A DNA stretch of 64,000 nt from Cynocephalus volans. Taxonomy: Eukaryota > Chordata > Mammalia > Dermoptera > Cynocephalidae. The notes under the pieces are model-generated. The model saw only the letters and a program-made list of their open reading frames with translations. It was not told the DNA's origin and searched no databases. The stretch is taken from assembly GCF_027409185.1 (NCBI RefSeq), contig NC_084468.1:48547001-48611000 (forward strand), in the 5' to 3' direction. Positions 1 to 9,086 of this stretch are shown piece by piece; position 1 is the first letter of the stretch; each line of letters begins with the position of its first letter. A program made the position numbers and the translations under genes.

Positions 1-459
1 AAGCATAGCCATTTATAATCCTTCCTTGGTATGTATGTATGGATGTTGGAGAGAGGCATTGTCTTTCCATTGGTTTTTTGAGATGGGGAGCTACAGACAT
101 TTAATGGGCTTTATTAGTTGCTCTTGGCCAACTTTCTTGGATGCATGGTGGAAATCCATGGGTAATTTTGTAATATCACAGAATTAGAATAATACATAAA
201 GAAAATCAAGGCTAAGAGATAGGACAGGTGAGAGAGAGCATAATTTGTATTACTTGATTCAGTTTTGTCTGAGTCTGTCAACCTTCGAACTTATCAGTTA
301 CATGAGTTAATGCTCACACTATTGCTAATTGTTTTCCTTCCCTTTAGCCTGAACATGTTCTCACAAACAAACTGCTCTTGTCCGAGGCGTTTTGACCACC
401 AGTCCTCGTTACCTCATTCTTTTTCCCAGGACCCTGTTTTACTCCCTAATTGTGTAATT
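1..459. other. unassigned AT-rich sequence
   Basis: I see no recognisable repeat, exon or RNA gene here. The 88-codon open frame that crosses it runs into the MIR that follows and has no protein-like features. Confidence 0.5.
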
Positions 460-712
460 GTTTGGTGGTTAAGTACAAGGGCACTGAAACCAGACTACCT
501 GAGTTTGAATCTTGGTTCTTCTACTTGTTAGCTGTGTAATCTTGACTAAGTTATTTAAACTCTTTGAGCTTATTTCTATATCAGAAAAATTATGGAATTA
601 ATTGTACCCACTTGTTAGGGATCTCATGATGATTAAATGAATTAATATGTATAACGTGTCTAGAACAGGGCCTGACATCTAGTACTTCTATAGTAGGTGT
701 TAGCTATTTTAA
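460..712 (+). repeat. MIR SINE fragment
   Basis: The order of elements is that of a MIR. A degenerate tRNA-like start with a TGGTTAAG A-box region is followed by a GAGTTTGAATCTTGG-like B box. A core with GCTGTGTAATCTTGACTAAGTTA follows, split as in other MIRs, and then an ATGATTAAATGA tail region and a 'GTAGGTGTTAGCTATT' end. This is an ancient tRNA/core SINE fixed before the placental radiation, and it is heavily diverged. Confidence 0.8.
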
Positions 713-1762
713 TATTATGTTCTGAAAAAGAACAAATATCCAAATATTTTTGTGTTTATTGTCTATTTAAAATTTTTAGTTTCTGAGGTATAAAGACTTT
801 GCCTTCTTGGTTTGCATCGATTATGACGTTTAGCATAACCTCAGGTTTGTGGTAAGCATTTCCCTGGCTTACTTGTTCCCACACCACACTGCCCATAGAG
901 ACCTGTCATTTCTGGCCTCATTCCAGACCTGCTTGACTTGGTCCATTTTTGGGGTACACTTAACTTCTCTTTTGACCTCATAATTCCGTATTTGACTCAA
1001 GGTTCCTGCCTGACTGTTCTTTTCCCTTCCGGACTATGATTTTTATTCTACTTCCTGTGATGCTATTTCAACTCACTGCCCCACTCCTCAAAACCCTAAA
1101 AAAAAAAGGGCTTTCACTGGTTTTATCAAAGCCCTGTGAGCAGGGTCAGGACATCATTCAATAAATATTTATGGTTAAGAGATTCTAGAACACACCCCAA
1201 ATAGTACTGTTCTAAGCTCATAGTGAAGGAGAGTTAACTAAAAACTGATCATGTGACCTAGCACGGATCAAACTTGTGCATCTTGTCAGACTTGTGCATC
1301 TTGTCAAACTTGTGCATCTCAAACTTGGCTACTCTCTGCCTTGTGTCTTCCTCAGCTAATAATTTTCTTTTGTGGCCAGTAATTTGAAAATATTTTAATA
1401 TCAACACAAACAGGTACATATTCTTGAATACACAGTAAAATTTGTGTGGAGCCCATTTCCATGTAAATTTTTGGACTCATAGGCCTTAGGGAGTTTAAGT
1501 GATAGGACATAAGTTGCTGTTCTTTGTCATTAAAGATTCTTCTGTGGAAACATTTGAGAAGAGACTAGAACTGTCCTTTTTTCTTTTTGGCCAATGCTAG
1601 GTGGGGTTGATGTTCCCAATAGCCAGAACTTAATACTGACTACCATTTTGGAACACTTCTTATATGTCCCAAACTCTTTACAATAGACACTTTACTATAA
1701 TATATAATTTAATATTCACAGCAAGTGTATATTACAGAAGAGATAAAACTGAATCTTAAAAA
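713..1762. other. unassigned sequence with a short tandem repeat
   Basis: No gene or transposon could be identified. The only local structure is an 18-bp tandem repeat listed separately. Confidence 0.45.
1271..1320 (+). repeat. 18-bp tandem repeat, about 2.8 units
   Basis: The unit reads AACTTGTGCATCTTGTCA. The copies start at 1271, 1289 and 1307. The second differs at its first base and the third is truncated after 14 bases. This looks like simple replication slippage in otherwise unique sequence. Confidence 0.85.
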
Positions 1763-1928
1763 GTTAAATAACTTGGGCCGAGCCCATGGCGCACTCGGGA
1801 GAGTGCGGCGCTGGGAGCGTGGTGACGCTCCCGCTGCGGGTTCGGATCCTATATAGGAATGGCCGGGGTGCTCACCAGCTGAGTGAAAAAGACAAAAAAA
1901 AAAAAAAAAAAAAATGTTAAATAACTTG
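1763..1928 (+). mobile_element. GC-rich tRNA-derived SINE (CYN-like) with target duplications
   Basis: The body lies at 1776-1915. It starts GGCCGAGCCC, has an A-box-like TGGCGCACTCGGGAGAG and a B box GGTTCGGATCC followed by TATATAGG. A second, partial tRNA-like arm (GGCCGGGGTGCTCACCAGCTGAGTG) comes next, and the body ends in an A-rich tail. Perfect 13-bp target duplications GTTAAATAACTTG lie at 1763-1775 and 1916-1928, proving L1-style retroposition. The arrangement matches the tRNA-derived SINEs I recall from colugos. The family name is from memory; the structure is seen directly. Confidence 0.88.
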
Positions 1929-2249
1929 AATGATGTCTCAGAACTATTTTGTTTTGGGACTTAGACTCAAATTTGGGTCTGTAAAGCTCTAAACTGCCCT
2001 TAACTACTACAGAGTACAGCCCAAGCAGAATTTAACAAATAATTGAAAAGAGCAGCTTCCATTAGTAACAGTCAGCTTGAAGTCTTACAGGACCTGCAGA
2101 TTAAAAGGAGAAAGGGAGAAAAGGAAAGGAGAAGAACACGTACGTGTGTGTATGTTTGCATATATGTGCATGTATATTAACACATACATATTATATATTA
2201 TACATATGTAGCACATACAAAGAGTCTTCAAAAAGTTTATGAGAAGATT

Positions 2250-2432
2250 TATATTATTTCTTTCTTTCTTTTCTTTTCTTCTTCTTTTTTTTGTCTTTTT
2301 CATGACCGGCAACTCAGCCTCAGCCAGAGAGTGCACCGGCCATTCCTATATAGAATCCGAACCCGCGGCGGGAGCGTCGCCGCGCTCCCAGAGCCGCACT
2401 GCGCCACGGGCTCGGCCCTATATTATTTCTTT
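2250..2432 (-). mobile_element. GC-rich tRNA-derived SINE (CYN-like), minus strand, inside a MITE
   Basis: The body at 2264-2418 reads, on the plus strand, as a T-rich tract, the partial second tRNA arm (ATGACCGGCAACTCAGCC), the reversed B box (GGATCCGAACC with one change), and the reversed start ending GGGCTCGGCC. Target duplications TATATTATTTCTTT lie at 2250-2263 and 2419-2432. It is the same family as the copies at 1776, 6481 and 53430. Confidence 0.85.
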
Positions 2433-2593
2433 TTCATAGCTTTTTTTTTTTTTTTTTTTTAATTTTTTTTTTTTTAAATTTTATTTTGTCGATATACATT
2501 GTGGCTGATTATTGCTCCCCATCACCAAAACCTCCCTCCCTCCTCCCTCCCCCCCTCCCCCCCAACAATGTCCTTGGCCCTATATTATTTCTT
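2414..2593 (-). mobile_element. 5'-truncated L1 3' end with 18-bp target duplication
   Basis: A T run starts at 2441, followed by the reverse complement of the L1 3'UTR end also seen at 41,490-41,640 (TTTGTCGATATACATTGTGG, then a C-rich tract). The copy stops at 2575. The duplication GGCCCTATATTATTTCTT occurs at 2414-2431 and 2576-2593 and includes the last five bases of the neighbouring SINE, so the L1 landed after the SINE. Nine extra bases (2432-2440) separate the duplication from the poly(T). They could be a very short 3' transduction or a tail remnant. Confidence 0.85.
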
Positions 2594-2632
2594 AATTCTA
2601 TTTTTCCATGAACTTTTTGAAGTATGCTTGTA

Positions 2633-3584
2633 TATTATAATTTATATATTAGAACTTACTTGAAGTGAGTTGAAAATGATCCCCATATCTCAAAATTGTA
2701 CTAGTTATTGTACCTTCTGCCAGTTTAGTTTAAAAACCAGCTGGCTTTTTTTCCAGGAAAGAATGCTGAGGGATCTGTCTTGTGCAGGTCGTGATCTGTT
2801 CAGGCTTCAAGCACACACTGGTGAGTAAAAAGAACCAACATCTTGGTGGATAATTTGCCCTGAACTTATCCCCTAGGATTATAGTTTTTCAACTAAAATT
2901 GTTGGCAAAGGTCAAATAGCCTGCTTTATTTGTACATTATTTACAATAGAAAACTCATTAAATTCCTTTCTTAAAAGCTCATTGATAGAGCTATTTATTA
3001 TCATCACACTTTCCTTCCCCATTTCTCTTTTGCAAAGGTTGACTTGGCAAGAACTTTATTTCACTTTGTTGTGCTCTGAACCTTTGGTGCATATTCTCAT
3101 TTATTTTGCAAGTGAACCATTTTGGCTGTTTGGCCTAAAGTAGTCGACTCTCGAGTGCAAAAACTTGACTTAACATGTTTTCTGTTTATGCACTTGAACC
3201 TCAATGATCTACATATACAAAAGCTCACCGGAGCTTCTAATCTTAATATTGACTTTATTTGTAAGTGCTAGTGCACAGACAGGCTGTTTCTAAGAGTGTT
3301 TCATGAAACATATGTCAGTAACCCAATATGCTTGTGTAGAAGACCTTCAATTGTCAAATGAGTTGTGGTAACTCTGTGTATGAGTAATATATCTTGTCTT
3401 AGATGTTCATATCATAATTACTATATAAAGGTCTCTAGACCATTTTGCAATTACAAGAAAAACTAACAAACTTTGCTTAATGCAGAATTTTCCAAACCTG
3501 TTTGTCCAAGCTTAAAAGTATTGGTTCTTAACTTTCTGTGGCACTGGTATTTCTTGAAACAAACTTTAAGAAATACTTATCAAT
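2633..3584. other. unassigned AT-rich sequence
   Basis: No repeat or gene recognised. No long open frame. Confidence 0.45.
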
Positions 3585-3775
3585 ATGTACCCATTGGCTT
3601 TTAAGTTCAATTGGACCTGGGTTAGAATTTTAGCTCTATTATTTGGGTAGTACATTTGTCCTTCATGAACTAAAAACTCCTCTTATTGGGAATATTAACC
3701 TCAACAGTGTTGTTAAAGTAGATGTGTTCGTATGTCTAAAGCAAATGACACAATGTCAGGCATAAAAGTTAACCC
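3585..3775 (+). repeat. MIR-like SINE fragment
   Basis: It holds GGACCTGGGTTAGAATTTTAGCTCT, split as expected for the MIR B-box and core region, then a core-like stretch and GACACAATGTCAGGCATAAA near the end. It is diverged, and the assignment rests on the order of these patches. Confidence 0.55.
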
Positions 3776-4209
3776 ACCTACTTCTTAATCTTTGTTTTCC
3801 CTCACATTTTCAAGAAGCTCTTGAAATCTCACTTTATGAATTCCTCCCTCAATAATTGCTCTAGAAAGATAATCTGTACCTAAACTTATCTAAAGTAAAC
3901 GTGCATGTCTCTTGACTATATTTTCAAATATCAAGAACAAAATGCGTTTCTCCTTTCAGTGAATATTCTGATTTAAATGATGATAATAAATGCCCCCATT
4001 TTAATGCAGAGGTGAAAATCATATTGTTCTAGGGAAGAGAGAGCAGAGTATGGTCTCTGGATTTTGCTCCTGACATAGGTTCCTCAGGTAGCCAAATGTT
4101 AAGATTGTTGGGGTAAACTAAAGAGAAACTTTTAGAGGCACTGTGAGTCAACAGAGAATGACAGAAAATAGAGGCTGCGCTTGACCATATCCTTCCAAAG
4201 CTTGCCCTA

Positions 4210-4790
4210 TTTCTCACATTTCTAGTCTTCTCCAGAGAGACAGAATCAGTAGGCTATGTATATAAATGTATGAGAGGGGATTTATTATGGGAATTGCTTT
4301 TTGTCTCCTTTTTTTTTCTTGTTAGCTGGCTGGTACAGGGATCTGAGCCCATCATGGCATTGGTGTTATAAGGTTTCACTCTAGCCAACTGAGCTAACTA
4401 GTCACCCGTGGATTTATTTGGGGAATTGGAAGTCTGAGGCCAAAGACCTGAGAGCCAGAGATGCTGCTGGTGTAAGTCCTGGAAACCAAAGCTGAAGAGT
4501 CTCAAGATTTGATGTCCATGGGCTAGAGAGGAGTGTATCCCAGCTCTAGGATATAGAGAGTTTCACTTTTTCCTCTGTCCTTTTTGTTCTCTCTGGGCCT
4601 CCAGGAGATTGGATGGTGCCTGACCACATTTAGGGTGGATCTTTCTCACCTTATCCACTCAGTCCCACATGCTAATCTCCTCTGAAAGCACCCTCACAGG
4701 CACCCCTCAGAATAATGCTTTACCAGGTTTTTAGGTACTCCTTAATCTAGTTAAGTTGACACCTAAAATTACCATTTTACCTGAGTAAAC
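4210..4790 (-). repeat. ancient LTR-like repeat, interrupted by a SINE
   Basis: It begins with TTCTCCAGAGAGACAGAATC and ends AGTTAAGTTGACACCTAAAA, a pair of landmarks typical of a widespread old mammalian LTR read in antisense. In between are GAGATTGGATGGTGCCTGACC and AATCTCCTCTGAAAGCACCC. I do not name the subfamily. A tRNA-like SINE with its own target duplication interrupts it at 4297-4409. Confidence 0.5.
4278..4428 (-). mobile_element. older tRNA-Ile-like SINE, minus strand
   Basis: Reading the minus strand, the body at 4409-4297 has an A box TTAGCTCAGTTGGCTAGAG, an anticodon-arm-like CTTATAACACC and a degenerate B box GGGCTCAGATCCC. It ends GTACCAGCCAGC before a short A-rich tail. This resembles tRNA-Ile more clearly than the GC-rich SINEs do. 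The 19-bp target duplications (4278-4296 and 4410-4428, beginning GGATTTATT) differ at two positions, so it is older than the SINE at 1776. Confidence 0.75.
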
Positions 4791-4897
4791 TGATTCCCTT
4801 TTGTTTAATTGAGTTCGAGTTGTGTTTTCATTACTTGTAAAATAAAAAATCCTAACTAATAAATACAGTATACTATAAGTATATCATATCTGACATA

Positions 4898-4979
4898 TGA
4901 GGGTACTTCAAAAAGTTCTTGGAAAAATGGAATTAAAAGAGAACATGAATCTTTCCATGAACTTTTCGAAGTATCCTCG
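4898..4979. mobile_element. 82-bp mariner-type MITE
   Basis: Terminal inverted repeats TGAGGGTACTTCAAAAAG and CTTTTCGAAGTATCCTCG flank a short AT-rich centre. TA lies immediately outside both ends (4896-4897 and 4980-4981). It is the least disturbed of the three copies in the window. Confidence 0.8.
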
Positions 4980-5054
4980 TATATGTCAGACAGTGACAAG
5001 TAATATAAAGAAGAATAAAGAAAGAGGAAGAGAGAGAGTATTGTAATGAGAGTG

Positions 5055-5545
5055 GTAAGTAACTACGGCTGAAGTCAGGAAAGGCTGATTGGGAAAGCAA
5101 CTTCTAAGCACAGACTTGAAGAAGACAAGAGAGCAAGGCATCTGGGTTCAAGTATTCTTGGCAGAAGTAGGAGCAAGTGTAAATGCCTTCAGACAGGATT
5201 CTGCCTGGCACTTTCTAAGAACATGAAGGAGTTCTAGTGTGACTAGACTATGAGAAACAGGAGAGAGTGGGAGATAAGGTCAGGAAGGTAACGTGAGTTG
5301 GGTAGGCTGTGAAAGGTCTTAAGGCCATTGTAAGAATTTGGCTTTCTTCTATGTTAGAGGGGAGGCCATAGGAGGGTTAAGAGTAGAGAAGCGACAAGAC
5401 CTAACTTACATTTTTAAGGGATCATATACTTATTGTTTTGAGTATAGACTGGGTGGGGTGCTAGTGGCAGGTGCAGGAATTATGGAGGCTGGAAAACCAG
5501 TTGGAAGCTGTCGCAGTAATCCAGGAAAAGTGAGATGATTTCTCA
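5055..5545 (-). repeat. L2 LINE 3'-end fragment, antisense
   Basis: Landmarks of the reverse-complemented L2 3' end appear in order: GGTAGGCTGTGAAAGGTCTTA, split by changes, then the region matching 'ggaagccattg...gggttt' in degraded form, then GGCTGGAAAACCAGTTGGAAG and GTCGCAGTAATCCAGG. The 66-codon frame inside it is chance. Confidence 0.55.
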
Positions 5546-6129
5546 GAATGGAGAGATGGAGAGGAAGGTTGGAAGTGGTTAGAGTCTGTCTACATTTTGA
5601 AAGTAAAATCTAGATGATTCAAAGAATGGACACCCTCTTCTTCAAGATGAAATTTTTGACGAGTTTTCCCTTAATAGTGAAATTAGAGATCCCTCTTCTT
5701 TTACTTTAAATTGTTTCTGATTCAGAGGCCTGCCTAATCATAGCAGAGCTGAAAAAACAGGGTGTTTGGCAAGATTTCATCACAGTGTCTAGGAATGCTC
5801 TTTTTCCCTAGGTGGTTTGAAACAAGAGAGAAAAATATATGTTTTTCTATTAATCAAAATATTGCAAACAAAAAAGCCTTTAGGGTATCCTTAAGCTACC
5901 AAAGTCTTCTATTTCACTCCTCAGTAGACATTTCTGAATACAGGTCAGCAGGAAGCCACAGCAACATAAGGAGGCTTCATTTTACTGGGCCTCAGGGGCT
6001 GTTTGAAATTATAGATACCATTTCTTTTCTTTACTCCTCTCAGGGTACGTAGCGGGCCTAGCGTAGTTTCCTACACTTAGTAGAGACATGTGTAGTGTTG
6101 GTTGAATTGAATTACGTTTCTAAAAAGCC
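5546..6129. other. unassigned sequence
   Basis: No feature recognised. Confidence 0.45.
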
Positions 6130-6260
6130 CCAAGATGTCATGAAAATATCTGGATTCTAGTCTGTGACCTACCAATAAGTTGTTATGAGACATGACATGA
6201 ATTATGTCCCCTCTCTGGGTTTCCATGTCTTCATTTGTGAATTTAGGACAATGAAGTAAA
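6130..6260 (+). repeat. MIR-like core fragment
   Basis: The run CTGGATTCTAGTCTGTGACC, followed by TCTCTGGGTTTCCATGTCTTC and ATTTGTGAATTTAGGACA, follows the MIR core and 3' region. It is short and diverged. Confidence 0.5.
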
Positions 6261-6315
6261 AAATCACAATAAGCCATTCCACCTCTGGAGTTTGATGGAT
6301 AAAAAGGGTCAAGCT

Positions 6316-6342
6316 TATTACCTTACATGTGGTAAGGTAATA
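6316..6342. repeat. perfect 11-bp inverted repeat (hairpin)
   Basis: TATTACCTTAC is followed by the 5-nt loop ATGTG and then the exact complement GTAAGGTAATA. No T-run follows and no function can be assigned. Confidence 0.85.
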
Positions 6343-6465
6343 TTCTGAGATATTAAATTATGTTTTCTCCTCATATTTCCCTCTTTTCTCCATTTTCTCT
6401 TCAAGCTTGGGTCCAGGAGAGGTTTATTTCAGGGCTGAGAGACTGAGGGTACAAGGAGCTTTTGC

Positions 6466-6635
6466 GAATAAAGGCTGAACGGCGCACTTGGTAGAGTGCT
6501 GCGCTGGGAGCGCGGCAACGCTCCCGCCGCGGGTTCGGATCCTATATAGGACTGACCAGTGCACTCACTGGCTGAGTGCCGGTCATGAAAAAAACGACAA
6601 AAAATAAAATAAAATAAAAAGAATAAAGGCTGAAC
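6466..6635 (+). mobile_element. 5'-truncated GC-rich SINE (CYN-like)
   Basis: The body at 6481-6620 starts at GGCGCACTTGGTAGAG, so the first dozen bases seen in the copy at 1776 are missing. It keeps the B box GGTTCGGATCC and a nearly complete second arm (GACCAGTGCACTCACTGGC), and ends in an (AAAAT)n-type tail. Target duplications GAATAAAGGCTGAAC lie at 6466-6480 and 6621-6635 and are identical, so the insertion is young. Confidence 0.87.
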
Positions 6636-6958
6636 GAGAATCAGATGCTCTAGTCCACACTGCCCTTCGCTTAATCCTGCCTAAATTTGATAGAATGTTC
6701 ATGCTGCTTCATGGAAATGGAAGGGGATAGGAGAATCTCTAAAGTGACTTTATTTACCCTTCTGCTACCAGACAGAAATGCAAACAAATATTGAGAGGAA
6801 AATAAAGTTACAACTTGAAGTAGTGTATCCACTACATATGTTATTCAAATGATCCAGTTTAAGTATTTTATTCCTTGCATCAACTGGTTGTTTTAGTGTC
6901 CTATAAAGACAGTTTAAAATTATGTTAAGAAAGAGATGTAACATTTATGCTGTCTAAT

Positions 6959-7324
6959 GTGGTAGGACTGAATTGTACCTGCACCGAAGCCCTAACCCCC
7001 AGTGTGACTGTATTTAAAGACAGGACCTGTGAAGAGGTAATAAAATTAAATGAGGTCATAAAGGTGGGGTCCTAATCTGCTAGAGTTAGTGCCCTTATAA
7101 GAAGAGGATGAGACATCAGAGCTTTCTCTCTCTCTGACCTATGAGGACACAGTGAGAAGGAGGCCTTCTGCAAGCCAGAAAGAGAGTCCTAACCAGAAAC
7201 TAAACTCTTCCAGAACCTTGATCTTGGAATTTCTAGCCTGCAGAGCTGTGGGAAAATAAATTTCTTTTGTTTAATCCATTCAGTCTGTGGCATTTTGTCA
7301 TGGCATCTTAATCAGACTAATACT
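6959..7324 (+). repeat. 5' LTR of MLT1-type provirus
   Basis: It shows CCTAACCCCCAGTGTGACTG, CTTATAAGAAGAGGATGAGAC, GAGGACACAGTGAGAAGG and a GGAAAATAAATTTC polyadenylation region, the classic MLT1 LTR landmarks in order, ending AGACTAATACT. Confidence 0.82.
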
Positions 7325-8714
7325 GATTTTTGTACTAAGAAGTAGGTTCAACTGTTATAAATAGCTAAAAATGTGGAAGCAGCTTTGGTACTGGTTAATA
7401 GGAAGAGACTGAAGGAGTTTTGAAGTGTATGCTAGAAAAATTCAAGACTGCTGTGGAGAGACTGTTGGCAGAAATATGGACATTAAAGGTATGTCTGTTG
7501 AGGTCTCACAAAGAAAAGAGGAGAGCTAGAGAGAAAGCCTGCAACTTCCCAGAGAATAGATAAATAATCATGAACAGAATGTTTGTAAAAATATGGGCCA
7601 TTCTGGCAAGGTCTCAGATGAAAATGAGGAACAGGTTATTGGAAACTGGTTGCTTATTATAAAGTAACAAAGAACTTGGCTGCACTGTTTTCCAGTGTTT
7701 TGTGGAAGGTAGAACTTGCGAGTGATGAAATTGGACATTTAGCTGAGGAGATTTCTAAGCAAAGTGTTGAAGGAGTGTCTTGGTTCCTCCTGACTGTTTA
7801 TAGTCAAATGTGAAAGAAGAAAAATAAATTGAAGAAAAAAATGTTAAGCAAAAACAAACAAGAACCTGAAGATTTGGGAAAATCTAAGCCTATTAATATT
7901 GCAAAAACTTGAGAAAGCATGTTCTGAACAGAACTCCAAGGTTGTGGCCATACTATTACCTGATAAGGAGGTTATGGGGTGATATAAGCTAAAAACTGCC
8001 AGTTTGAACCAAATGGGATGAAGACAGGATGAAATGAAGGAAGGTTGTTGGATCTCTTGGATCTGATAAGGCAGGATGATAGAACTATTTGGTTGTGAAT
8101 GTGTGCCATTTTTCAAAAAGAGAAAAAATGACCTTGAAAGTAATTTGGAGATCATCAGGGCCACCACCTTGGTTTCAACAGGCTGAACAACCTCCACCTG
8201 AAGCCACAGGTGTGGGAACACTCTGCAGAGCTGTAGAGGTAGAATCACCCAACAGAGTGCTGGAGGCAAGACCCTTGCCTAGAGCTGTGAGGGTGATGCT
8301 GCTGCGTCAGTGGACCTGGAGGGCAGAGTATCAAACCAAAGAGGATTATTCTTAAGCCTTAACATCTAATGGAATTTGCCTTGCTAGGTTTTGGACTTGC
8401 TTGGGACTCATCACTCCTTTCTTCCTTCCAATTTTTCTCTTTTGAAATGAGAGTGTCTATCTTATGCTTGTCCCTCCATTGTATTTTGGAAGAACATAAT
8501 TTATCTGGTTTCACAGCTGGCGAAAAATTTTGCCTCAGGATGACTTGTACCTTGAGTCTAACCCATATCTGTTTTATATGATATTTAGATGAGACTTTGG
8601 GCATTAGGTTTTAGAGGTGCTGCTGAAGCAAGTTAAGACTTTTGGGGCTGTTGGGTTAGAATAAATGTATTTTGCATGTGAGGGGAAATAAATTTCAGGG
8701 GGCCAGGGACTGAA

Positions 8715-9086
8715 TGCTACAGGTTGAATTGTGTCCTCCCAAATTCATTTGTTGAGGCTTTAACCCCCAATGTGAATGTTTTTGGGGATAGGGTCTGTGA
8801 GGAGGTGATAAAGGTTAAATGAGATCGTAGGGGTGGGGCCATTCCCTGCTTAAGTTGGTGCTCTTATAAGAAGAGGATAAGACATCAGAGCTTTCTCTCT
8901 CTGCCATGTGAGAACATGGCAAGCGGGTGTCTGCAAGCTGGGAAGAGAACCCTCACCAGAAACTGACCATGCTAGCACCCTAATCTCAGACTTTCCAGCC
9001 TTCAGGACTATGAAAAAATGAAATTATATTCTTTAAGCCACCCAATCTGTGGTATGTTGTTAGGGAAGTCTGAGCAGACAAATACA
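8715..9086 (+). repeat. 3' LTR of MLT1-type provirus
   Basis: It starts TGCTACAGGTTGAATTGTG and carries TTAACCCCCAATGTGAATG, CTTATAAGAAGAGGATAAG and ACCCTCACCAGAAACTGACC. It ends with CAGACAAATACA, and is clearly homologous to the 5' LTR at 6959. Confidence 0.82.

Larger units (their letters stand above)
2216..2632. mobile_element. mariner-type MITE interrupted by a SINE and an L1 end
   Basis: With the insertions removed this is an ~82-bp palindrome. The left arm begins CAAAGAGTCTTCAAAAAG at 2218 and the right arm ends CTTTTTGAAGTATGCTTG at 2630, with TA on both sides. Two more copies occur at 4898-4979 and 49119-49199. TA flanks, near-complete self-complementarity and the terminal (Y)GAGGGTACTTC pattern suggest a non-autonomous Tc1/mariner family. 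It encodes nothing. A SINE (2264-2418) and then an L1 3' end (2441-2575) landed in its centre. Confidence 0.75.
6959..9086 (+). mobile_element. MaLR provirus, MLT1 type, two LTRs plus internal region
   Basis: Two related LTRs (about 6959-7324 and 8715-9086) in the same orientation flank ~1.4 kb of non-LTR sequence. The internal part begins with the 'TGGAAGCAGCTTTGGTACTGG' theme seen again at 56,014. It also contains TTAGCTGAGGAGATTTCTAAG, matching the internal regions of the other two MaLR proviruses here. The MaLR group is ERVL-related and lacks pol and env, which agrees with the short internal region. All frames are broken. The 5-bp target duplication is not convincing at either edge, so the outer ends are approximate. 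Confidence 0.8.

Noticed and set aside
1776..1915. Possible tRNA gene
   Set aside because: A and B boxes are present, but the sequence has an A-tail, target duplications and no tRNA cloverleaf. It is a SINE.
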